This document shows, piece by piece, positions 57,147 to 64,000 of a stretch of DNA of 64,000 bases (positions are counted from its first letter, which is position 1; every line of letters begins with the position of its first letter). Below the pieces are notes generated by a model. That model made no database searches and was not told where the DNA came from. It saw only the letters and a list, made by a program, of their open reading frames with translations. The position numbers and the translations under genes were made by a program. Source of the DNA: Pseudohongiella nitratireducens (GTDB lineage: Bacteria; Pseudomonadota; Gammaproteobacteria; Pseudomonadales; Pseudohongiellaceae). The DNA lies in assembly GCF_001642735.1 (NCBI RefSeq), contig NZ_LWHM01000031.1, positions 227,020 through 291,019 of the forward strand, given 5' to 3'.

Positions 57147-57173
57147 AAAACGCCAGCCTGTCTGGCGTTTTTT
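57147..57173 (+). terminator. Terminator/attenuator between pqqA and pqqB
   Basis: AAAACGCCAG (57147-57156) pairs perfectly with CTGGCGTTTT (57162-57171) around CCTGT, with a T-run to 57173. This is a standard Rho-independent terminator. As pqqB follows at 57285, partial read-through would give abundant pqqA and less of the biosynthetic genes. Confidence 0.88.
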
Positions 57174-57284
57174 CATTCTGGCGCTGAATGCTCACGGTGA
57201 TGCCAGCATAACAACAGTATCGCCTGGCTATATGCTTTGACATCAGCAGCCTGCCCAGCAAGACGCAGTATTGAGGAATTATTC

Positions 57285-58199
57285 ATGAAGATCAGAGTCC
57301 TGGGGTCCGCTGCTGGCGGAGGTTTCCCACAATGGAACTGTAATTGTCGCATGTGTCACGGTGTTCGCCAGGGCACGATCAATGCCCGCCCCAGAACACA
57401 GTCATCCATCGCTATCAGCAGTGATGGTATATCCTGGGTACTGTTTAATACGTCACCGGACATACTCGCCCAACTGGCCGCTTTCCCGGCACTGCAGCCG
57501 GCAAGAAGTCTGCGTGATACCGCAATCCGGGCAATCGTCTTTATGGACTCCCAGATTGACCACACTACTGGCCTGCTCATGTTGCGCGAAGGCTGCCCCC
57601 ATGACATTTATTGCAGCGATATGGTCAACGAAGACCTGAGCACTGGCTTTCCCTTATTCAAAATGCTCAAACACTGGAATGGTGGCATTAACCGTCATGA
57701 CATTCCTTTGGACAACACAGCGTTTAAAATCAATGGTATCGACGGACTGAGCTTCACGGCGATTCCGGTCAGTGGCAAAGCGCCACCGTATTCTCCACAT
57801 CGTCACGACCCCCACCCCGGAGACAACATCGGCATTAAAGTCACCGACGATAAAACGGGCAAGACCATGTTTTACGCGCCAGGTCTGGGGCAATTAACTG
57901 ACGACACCCGCAACCTGATGGACAATGCCGACTGCCTGCTGGTTGACGGAACATTCTGGCGTGAGGATGAAATGGAGACGGTCGGCCTGGGCGAGAAGAA
58001 AGCCGCTGATATGGGCCATTTGCCGCAATCTGGCAAGGGTGGCATGATGGATGTGCTGCGCCCGATGAGTCAGCCGCGCAAGATTCTGATTCATATTAAC
58101 AATACCAACCCGATTCTGGATGAAGACTCCGAAGAGCGGCAAATGCTGGCCCAAGAAGGCATCGAAGTGGCCTGGGATGGCATGGAGATTGAATTATGA
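57285..58199 (+). CDS. pqqB: PQQ biosynthesis protein PqqB
   Basis: A 304-residue metallo-beta-lactamase-fold protein. It begins [19 protein letters not shown] with the cysteine-rich [10 protein letters not shown], and contains [13 protein letters not shown] and [11 protein letters not shown], all PqqB hallmarks. It is thought to hydroxylate the PqqA-derived Tyr/Glu intermediate before PqqC. The start at 57285 has GAGGA before it; the longer frame from 57237 is rejected. Its TGA overlaps pqqD (ATGA). Confidence 0.96.
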   Translation: MKIRVLGSAAGGGFPQWNCNCRMCHGVRQGTINARPRTQSSIAISSDGISWVLFNTSPDILAQLAAFPALQPARSLRDTAIRAIVFMDSQIDHTTGLLMLREGCPHDIYCSDMVNEDLSTGFPLFKMLKHWNGGINRHDIPLDNTAFKINGIDGLSFTAIPVSGKAPPYSPHRHDPHPGDNIGIKVTDDKTGKTMFYAPGLGQLTDDTRNLMDNADCLLVDGTFWREDEMETVGLGEKKAADMGHLPQSGKGGMMDVLRPMSQPRKILIHINNTNPILDEDSEERQMLAQEGIEVAWDGMEIEL

Positions 58200-58534
58200 C
58201 AGCGTCAAACGACAGCACCATTGACCACACCATTCCCGCCGCACCGCTTATGATGAACGGCAAATACCGACTACAGTGGGAAGAGGCTCAGGATTGCCAC
58301 GTACTGCTTTACCCGGAAGGTCTGGTCAAACTTAGCGACAGCGCCTATGAGGTACTCAGTCGCTGCCAGCAACCGGTTACCGCAGCCGATCTGATCGCGC
58401 AACTGCAACAAGACTATCCCGACGCAGAAACTCTGGCCCGCGATGTGCAAGAGTTTCTCATCCATGCCTTGCAACACCACTGGCTAATCACGACTGACCA
58501 GGATTCCGCCATGACGGAGAGCCAATCACAATGA
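58196..58534 (+). CDS. pqqD: PQQ peptide chaperone PqqD
   Basis: A 112-residue protein with the PqqD fold in [33 protein letters not shown] and a C-terminal winged helix ([15 protein letters not shown]). PqqD binds PqqA and presents it to PqqE. It has about 20 extra residues at each end compared with short PqqD proteins. Starts and ends overlap its neighbours by four bases, so it is coupled to pqqB and pqqE. Confidence 0.93.
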   Translation: MTASNDSTIDHTIPAAPLMMNGKYRLQWEEAQDCHVLLYPEGLVKLSDSAYEVLSRCQQPVTAADLIAQLQQDYPDAETLARDVQEFLIHALQHHWLITTDQDSAMTESQSQ

Positions 58535-59664
58535 CCGAGACAGGGGCAAATCACATTCCCATGTGGCTACTGGCCGAGCTGACTTATGCCTGCCCGCTCC
58601 AGTGTCCCTATTGTTCAAATCCGCTGCAGTTGCCAGCATCGCGCAAGAAAGAGCTGAGCACAGAACAATGGCTGAGTGTCATGAAGCAGGCTCGCGCCCT
58701 GGGCGCGGTTCAACTGGGCTTCTCCGGTGGTGAGCCACTGGTGCGACAAGATTTCCAAGAGTTACTGGAAGCCGCCGTCGGCATGGGCTTTTACTGCAAC
58801 CTGATCACCTCGGCAGTCGGTCTGACTGATGAAAAAGTCCAGGCTTTCAAACAGGCAGGCCTGAGTCACATTCAAATCAGCTTTCAGGGGTCAGACGAAA
58901 CAACCAACAACACATTTGGTGCCAGCAACAGCTTTCATCACAAAATGGACATGACCCGCTCGGTCATTCGTCATGGCATACCTTTAGGGCTGAATTTCGT
59001 TCTGCACCGTCAGAACATGCACCAGGTGACGGCGTTCCTGGAACTGGCACTGTCACTTGGCGCCGAGTTTGTGGAACTGGCCAATACACAGTATTACGCC
59101 TGGGCCTTGCACAACCGGGATCAGTTAATGCCCAGCCGTGAACAACTGGCAGAGGCCGAAGCCGCCACAAATCGCTTTAAAGAGAAGCATGGCGACAAAA
59201 TGCGCGTCTTCTTTGTGGCCCCTGATTATTTCCATGACCGTCCCAAAAAATGCAGCAACGGCTGGGGCACCACCTTCCTGACAGTGACCCCCGAAGGTGA
59301 AGTGTTACCCTGCCAAAGTGCCAAGGTGCTGCCGGGTTTGACCTTCCCCAGTGTCAAGGATCAGGATCTCAAGTCTATCTGGCGGGAGTCTGAACTGTTT
59401 AACCGGTTTCGCGGCACCGACTGGATGCAGGAACCCTGCGCCAGTTGCCCGGAAAAAGAGCAGGACCTGGGCGGTTGTCGTTGCCAGGCCTACCTGTTGA
59501 CCGGTGACCCTTATGCCACCGACCCGGTTTGCAGCCTGTCGCCCAAACGTCACCTGGTCGACGAAGCCATTGCCGCAGCAAGTCAGGACCAGCAACAACA
59601 CAATATCGACGAAACCAGACCCCTGCTATTTCGTAACCCGAGAAATGCCAAGCAATTTCAGTAA
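58531..59664 (+). CDS. pqqE: Radical SAM protein PqqE
   Basis: A 377-residue radical-SAM/SPASM enzyme. The SAM cluster ligands are C21, C25 and C28 (ACPLQCPYCS); GFSGGEPLVRQDF binds SAM. Auxiliary cluster cysteines lie in CSNGWGTTFLTVTPEGEVL-PC and CASCPEKEQDLGGCRCQAY. It forms the carbon-carbon link between Glu and Tyr of PqqA. Its ATG overlaps pqqD (ATGA). Confidence 0.97.
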   Translation: MTETGANHIPMWLLAELTYACPLQCPYCSNPLQLPASRKKELSTEQWLSVMKQARALGAVQLGFSGGEPLVRQDFQELLEAAVGMGFYCNLITSAVGLTDEKVQAFKQAGLSHIQISFQGSDETTNNTFGASNSFHHKMDMTRSVIRHGIPLGLNFVLHRQNMHQVTAFLELALSLGAEFVELANTQYYAWALHNRDQLMPSREQLAEAEAATNRFKEKHGDKMRVFFVAPDYFHDRPKKCSNGWGTTFLTVTPEGEVLPCQSAKVLPGLTFPSVKDQDLKSIWRESELFNRFRGTDWMQEPCASCPEKEQDLGGCRCQAYLLTGDPYATDPVCSLSPKRHLVDEAIAAASQDQQQHNIDETRPLLFRNPRNAKQFQ

Positions 59665-59680
59665 ATCAGGATAAAGCCGA

Positions 59681-60403
59681 ATGAACCAATCTCCCTGGTC
59701 CCGTGACGAATTTGAACAACGACTGCGCGACAAAGGTCGCCTGTATCATATCCATCACCCCTATCACGTCATGATGAATACGGGTAAAGCGAACAAAGAA
59801 CAAATCCAGGGCTGGGTCGCTAATCGTTTCTACTACCAAACCAGTATCCCGATCAAGGATGCCGCTATCCTCGCTAACTGCAATGAGCGGGACGTTCGTC
59901 GGGAATGGGTGCAACGTATTCTGGATCATGACGGCTTTGAAGGTGAAGATGGCGGTATTGAAGCCTGGTTGCGCCTGGCAGAGGCGGTTGGCCTGAGCCG
60001 CGAGAGCGTGGAATCGCACCAGGGTGTTCTGCCCGGTGTGCGCTTTGCCTGCGATGCCTACGTCAACTTTGCCCGTCGCGCCACGTGGCAGGAAGCCGCC
60101 TGCTCCTCACTGACCGAACTGTTTGCGCCGGAGATTCATCAGAATCGCCTGGATAACTGGCCCGAGCATTACCCCTGGATTGATAATGAAGGATACAGTT
60201 ACTTTCGCAAACGCCTCTCGGAAGCGCGCCGCGATGTGGAGCATGGTCTGCAGATCACACTGGATCACTTCAAAACACGCGAGCAGCAAGAATACGCTCT
60301 CAGCATTTTGCAGTTTAAACTGAATATTCTCTGGACGATTCTGGATGCCATGCAAATGGCGTATGTCCACCAGCAAGCGCCTTTTCACAGTTGTCCGGAA
60401 TAA
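59681..60403 (+). CDS. pqqC: Pyrroloquinoline-quinone synthase PqqC
   Basis: A 240-residue helical oxidase with the PqqC pattern [54 protein letters not shown] and [19 protein letters not shown]. It catalyses the final ring closure and eight-electron oxidation to PQQ without a cofactor. It lies 16 bases after pqqE with its own ribosome site (AGGATAAAG). In most known operons pqqC follows pqqB; here it is last. Confidence 0.97.
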   Translation: MNQSPWSRDEFEQRLRDKGRLYHIHHPYHVMMNTGKANKEQIQGWVANRFYYQTSIPIKDAAILANCNERDVRREWVQRILDHDGFEGEDGGIEAWLRLAEAVGLSRESVESHQGVLPGVRFACDAYVNFARRATWQEAACSSLTELFAPEIHQNRLDNWPEHYPWIDNEGYSYFRKRLSEARRDVEHGLQITLDHFKTREQQEYALSILQFKLNILWTILDAMQMAYVHQQAPFHSCPE

Positions 60404-61152
60404 TTGTTACCCCCAGCTTTCGGCATAAAGGCTTAAATTTTCTTTTTAAGCACTTGCCAGAATAACTTTCGCAAAGTTTTAGTGCTCTCAGGAATAAAAA
60501 ATGAGAGCACCAAAACTGCAAACATACAATTATTAGCATTTTCCCTCCATTTTGTAACAGCCCTGTCAAGAAATATTGTTAGCGATTTTAAAAAAACACC
60601 CGCTATTACAGCATCCTACGCCATACAATATTGACTGATCATTATTGTTTGTAACTATTGTTGACGCCAGCAAAAAGTCTGGTTTATGCTTCAGCTCGCC
60701 AAAGACACAGAAAATGATTAAAAAACAATGTGTTATGAAAAGTAACAAAATGATCATTCTGTGAATTTAGGTAACACTTTGAGAAGAAGTCACTGCACTC
60801 CAGAGTGTTTAGACCATTCAGTCAGTCATCGGCACAATAACAACAAGCTGAGCTGACAACCGAGTATCGAACAACGCCACCCATTGGGATAACTGCCAAT
60901 AGTGAAGTGCGTGCAGCGTCAGCTTGCGCATCTATTGAACAGCCCCCAGGGCTGCCCTTGTGCCCTGCTAATGGGTACATTCGAACCCCGGTTGTCCACA
61001 GCGGTTTGTTGTTACCACGACAATTTCCCCTTGTGATCAGCTTGCGTATTGATGGCTATTGCCCCGAAAGGACGCAAACTGAGTACATGGTTGTTTAAGC
61101 AGTCTGCTAACACGCAGTAAACAATAAGTATTACAACGGGGGGGAAAACCCA
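60404..61152. other. Long intergenic region before the receptor pseudogene
   Basis: No gene is seen. Two hairpins follow pqqC (GCTTAAA 60431-60437 with TTTAAGC 60445-60451; and one at 60482-60510). A promoter-like TTGACG (60661-60666) with TATGCT 18 bases on (60685-60690) would give a leader of about 455 bases before the receptor start, long enough for an RNA regulator, but I recognise no known riboswitch class. Confidence 0.45.
60482..60510. other. Hairpin downstream of pqqC
   Basis: GTGCTCTCA (60482-60490) pairs perfectly with TGAGAGCAC (60502-60510) around an 11-base A-rich loop. No T-run follows on either strand, so it is either an unusual terminator or an mRNA 3'-end protector for the pqq transcript. 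Confidence 0.5.
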
Positions 61153-63140
61153 ATGAAATTGAAAGAGCTATATCGAAGCATCGCCTGCGCCTCACTGGCC
61201 GCACCTGTCTTCATGGTGGCTGGACCCGCAATGGCGCAAAATGACTCACCCGAAATCGAAGAAGTGGTTGTTACCGGTTCTTTGATCCGCGGCACTCCAG
61301 TCGACGCCGCATTACCCGTATAATCTTACTCCCAGGCTGACCTGGCACTGTCAGGTAACCCATCAGCTCTGGAATTTGCCAAGAGCCTGAGCGCCTCCGG
61401 TGCGACTACTGGTGAATCCTATTACTTCGGCGGTGCCGCAGAGACAGGTAGCGTTCAATACAACCTGCGCGGTATCGGTTCTGACAAAACACTGACGCTG
61501 TTCAACGGTCGCCGTGTGACACAGAACACTTCCGTTATTCCAACCATCGCCCTGCAGCGTACTGAACTGTTGAAAGACGGTGCAGCCGTAACATACGGTG
61601 CTGACGCTACCGGCGGTGTTGTTAACTTCATTGGCCGCGACAGCTTTGACGGCATTGAAATTCAGTCCTCTTACAAAGCTATCGACGGTTCTGATGGCGA
61701 CTGGAATGTCGGCATCATTGGCGGTTTTGGTGAAGGCGACACAGAAGTCGTATGGGCCGCTTCCTGGGATCACCGCTCACTGCTGAACGCCAAAGATCGT
61801 GAGTTTACCGATCTGCCTTATGGCACCAACCCTGCACCCTGGTCAACTCTGACAAACCTTGCGGGCTGGTTACCGCGCGGTTCATTGCCGAACGAGCAAA
61901 CATACAACCCAGGCTCATCAACAGGTGCCGGAGACTGGGGCAACCCGGTTGGTGGCGTTATCTCCGACTACACACAGGAATCCTGTGAAGCCGTTGGCGG
62001 CGCTTACGTCAACTCCTATAGCTGTGCCTACAACTACATTCCTTACTACAATGTCGTTTCTGAGAATGACATCTACCGTCTGTACGGCCAGGTGACCACA
62101 CAGGTCAGCAGCCAGATGGAATTCTATGTGCGCGCAGCCTACTCCATGGTCGATACACCTGCGCAATACGGCTCGCCTTCTCAGCCAGTTATTCGTGGTC
62201 CCGCTATCCACCAAGGTGCCACGTACCAGCTGTATGTACCGAAGTCCAACCCATATGTACAGGATTTCGCTGAGCGCACCGGCTATATTAACAACCCTGC
62301 CTGGGCCGTAACACAAGGCTTTACTCCTGTTACATATCGCGCCTTTGCACACGGTGGTCTGGATGTCTTTGCCGAAGATGGCAAATACTCCACACCGAGC
62401 AAGATCCGCAACAAGTTTGCACACATCGTATCCGGCTTTGAAGGCGAACTGGACAACGGCATCAGCTATGATATTGCTGCCACTTACAACCAGGAAAACC
62501 TGTACGCTGACAGCCCTGACATGATGCTGTATCGCATGCAGGAAGCGCTGAACGGTTTCGGTGGTGAAAACTGTAACGTTCAAGACCAGAACCCAAATCG
62601 TTTCGGCACGCAAAATGCGGGCGCGGCTGGCCAAAACGGTTGTATGTACTACAACCCGTTCGCCTCTAACTTCAGCCAGCAGCCTGTTTACGGCCTGAAC
62701 AACCCAAGCTACGTCCCAGGTGCTGAAAACTCACCTGAACTGATTCGCTGGATGTTCAACGAGCGCGCCGCCCGTGATCTGAACTGGAACCTGACGTTTG
62801 ATGCCGTATTCAGTGGTGAAACACCCATCGAATTGCCTGGCGGCAACATGGGATGGGCACTGGGTGGTCAGTGGCGTACCACGGAAAACCAGGAAACGGT
62901 AACAGACCCACTGTACAACGGTCAGACAGAATGTCAGAACCCGGCCGATGAAGGCCAGGTGCCTCGTGATCCTTCAGATCCGGCATTCAACGGCTGTACG
63001 CCAGATGCACCGGGTCCATTCCAGTTCTTCGCTACCAACCCTGCTGACTACAGCACACAGGATCAGACTTCGGTCTTTGGTGAGTTAAGCATGCCGGTAC
63101 TGGACAACGTATACCTGTCTGCCCGCTCTGGCAGGATAGT
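61153..63140 (+). pseudogene. TonB-dependent receptor, broken by nonsense codon and IS
   Basis: The ATG at 61153 opens a normal receptor: a signal peptide ending PAMA-QND, then TonB box EEVVVTG (about 36-42). Codon 57 (61321-61323) is TAA. The same frame continues without another stop through SYSQADL, NLRGIGSDKTLTLFNGRR, the plug (RTELLKDGAAVTYGADATGG) and barrel for over 600 further codons until the IS at about 63138. The break is a single nonsense change, not a frameshift. The C-terminal barrel is missing. It lies directly downstream of the pqq operon, so it may once have imported a substrate linked to PQQ enzymes. The substrate is unknown. Confidence 0.88.
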
Positions 63141-63183
63141 TGACACCATCTACTTTTACCAGATGGGCGGATTGAGAATATGA

Positions 63184-63687
63184 GTGGCGCGATTTTCACA
63201 GGAGCGTAAGGAAGCAGTTTTGAGCCGGTTACTGCCGCCGTACAACATGACGGTATCGGATCTGGCAAAAGTTGAAGGCATCAGCGAAGCAACCCTTTAT
63301 AATTGGCGCAAGCAAGCCAGATTAAGAGGACGCGCCGTGCCGGGGCCCAAACCAAATAACACAGACCAGTGGTCAGCTGAAGCAAAGCTGGCCACGGTGA
63401 TAGAAACAGCCACGATGAGCGAGGCTCAGCTTAATGAGTATTGTCGCCAGAAAGGTCTGTTCGTCGAGCAGGTAAAGGCCTGGAAAGAAGCTTCGCTGGC
63501 CGGGTTCCAAAGTGCCGAGCAGCAGGATAAAACGCTCAAGCAGCAGTCAAAGGCGGATAAGCAGCAGATCAAAAAGCTTGAGAAGGAGCTGCGCCGTAAA
63601 GAGAAAGCACTGGCAGAAACCGCGGCGCTGCTGGTGCTGCGAAAAAAGCTGGATGCGCTCTGGGAGAACAACGACGCGGACGACTGA
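63184..63687 (+). CDS. IS3-family transposase OrfA
   Basis: A 167-residue protein with an N-terminal helix-turn-helix (SDLAKVEGISEATLYNWRKQ) and a second DNA-binding region (SEAQLNEYCRQKGLFVEQVKAW), followed by a leucine-zipper-like coiled coil of alternating K, E and L residues (about 115-150). Start codon GTG directly after the receptor frame's TGA. Its stop overlaps the orfB frame, reached by -1 frameshifting. Confidence 0.85.
   Translation: MARFSQERKEAVLSRLLPPYNMTVSDLAKVEGISEATLYNWRKQARLRGRAVPGPKPNNTDQWSAEAKLATVIETATMSEAQLNEYCRQKGLFVEQVKAWKEASLAGFQSAEQQDKTLKQQSKADKQQIKKLEKELRRKEKALAETAALLVLRKKLDALWENNDADD
63642..63648 (+). promoter_or_regulatory. Programmed -1 ribosomal frameshift site A_AAA_AAG
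   Basis: In the orfA frame the bases read A AAA AAG (63643-63645 Lys, 63646-63648 Lys), the canonical slippery heptamer of IS3-family elements. Slipping back one base joins orfA to the open orfB frame from 63648 onwards, giving an OrfAB transposase. Confidence 0.85.
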
Positions 63688-64000
63688 CCGCGCTGCCAGA
63701 GCGCCTGATTATTATAGAATTGATACACGAAGCAGTAGGCAGCGGCGCGCGACTGCACAAGGCCTGTGCTGAGGCGCAGATCGGCCTTCGTACCTACCGA
63801 CGCTGGTATCAGGACGGTCAGGTTCAGGCCGATCAGCGCCCCGAAGCCATGAGGCCAGCGCCGACGAACAAGCTCAGTGACCAGGAAAAAGAGCAGATCG
63901 TAAATTTGTGCAACCTGACGGCCTTTGTAGACCTGGCACCGACGCAGATCGTACCGGCATTGATGGACCAGGGCGTATATGTGGCATCGGAGTCCTCGTT
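63648..64000 (+). CDS. IS3-family transposase OrfB, N-terminal part
   Basis: Open in the -1 frame from the slip site to the window edge (about 117 codons, no stop). The translation has LPERLIIIELIHEAVGSGA, a HTH_21-like region (LRTYRRWYQDG), and DLAPTQIVPALMDQGVYVASES, the usual segment before the DDE catalytic core of OrfB. The catalytic core itself lies outside. Translated as part of OrfAB. Confidence 0.8.

Larger units (their letters stand above)
63138..64000 (+). mobile_element. IS3-type insertion sequence, left end to window edge
   Basis: Homology to the receptor stops around 63130-63140, where a typical IS start (TTGACACCATCTAC..., with CCATCT/AGATGG pairing just inside) follows, then orfA and orfB in overlapping frames joined by a -1 slippery site. 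The right end and the target duplication are off the window, and the exact left end is uncertain by a few bases. Insertion is in the same orientation as the receptor gene. Confidence 0.8.

Noticed and set aside
60970..60995. tRNA-like TTCGAAC motif in the gap before the receptor
   Set aside because: The flanking bases do not form a T-stem, and no acceptor or anticodon arms could be found at the expected distance.
61321..61323. Stop codon recoding (selenocysteine or pyrrolysine)
   Set aside because: The codon is TAA, while known recoding uses TGA or TAG; the gene is also cut by an IS, so decay is simpler.
61918..62634. 238-aa minus-strand frame inside the receptor pseudogene
   Set aside because: Shadow of the receptor frame; no ribosome site and no recognisable domain.
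1..64000. CRISPR array, prophage or conjugative element
   Set aside because: No regularly spaced repeats, phage structural genes or mobilisation genes were seen; the only mobile DNA is the IS at the right edge and possibly the inverted repeat at 32.1 kb.

Overview
The window looks like chromosomal DNA of a heterotrophic, probably marine, gammaproteobacterium. The evidence is the rimI gene next to a holD-like gene, the TamA/TamB pair, two large TonB-dependent receptors with EEVVVTG-type TonB boxes, HtpX, YbaK and SerB with Pseudomonas-type architecture, and a PQQ biosynthesis operon. No rRNA, tRNA or CRISPR array was recognised. Most of the window is densely packed housekeeping and metabolic genes. 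The unusual material lies at 3.4-6.7 kb, 32.0-32.4 kb and 56.8-64.0 kb.

Layout. 0-3.3 kb: partial sulfurtransferase, PAP2 phosphatase, heme A synthase and a membrane-anchored AraC regulator. 3.4-6.7 kb: a two-gene operon for a secreted cytochrome c/copper monooxygenase-like protein and a secreted partner, with a CopC-like copper protein divergent to it. 6.7-12 kb: small unknown genes, an AT-rich gap with DnaA-box-like sites, hisC, and a secreted unknown protein with rimI and holD. 12-17.8 kb: quinone oxidoreductase, acyl-CoA synthetase, HtpX and a QEGLA-motif metalloprotease. 17.8-23.2 kb: the operon acnA-fumC-aldehyde dehydrogenase. 23.4-30.8 kb: tamA-tamB-VOC protein, then serB. 30.9-37.6 kb: a secreted unknown protein, a large perfect-arm inverted repeat, a TonB-dependent receptor and a LysM/M15-like protein. 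37.7-49.6 kb: Smr protein, class D beta-lactamase-like protein, sodium/solute symporter, glutathione-dependent formaldehyde oxidation genes, amino-acid permease, hydrolases, a diguanylate cyclase and a bactofilin pair. 49.6-56.8 kb: antiporter, amidohydrolase, a signal-peptide-bearing FAH-family protein, YbaK and an S9 peptidase.

56.8-64 kb: a complete PQQ operon in the order pqqA-B-D-E-C. It includes a 23-residue PqqA and two hairpins between pqqA and pqqB. Downstream is a TonB-dependent receptor gene broken twice, by an in-frame TAA at codon 57 and by an IS3-type insertion sequence that runs off the window. The element's orfA/orfB are joined by a canonical A_AAA_AAG slippery site.

Themes. 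Aerobic respiration and periplasmic redox chemistry recur: heme A synthase, a cytochrome c/copper enzyme, a CopC-like protein and PQQ, which serves periplasmic dehydrogenases. Formaldehyde detoxification (fghA-frmA) would fit oxidation of alcohols by PQQ enzymes, but no PQQ dehydrogenase is in the window. The best candidate for a little-described system is the cytochrome c/PHM-like copper protein with its overlapping partner gene. All functional calls come from reading motifs by eye; no database search was run.
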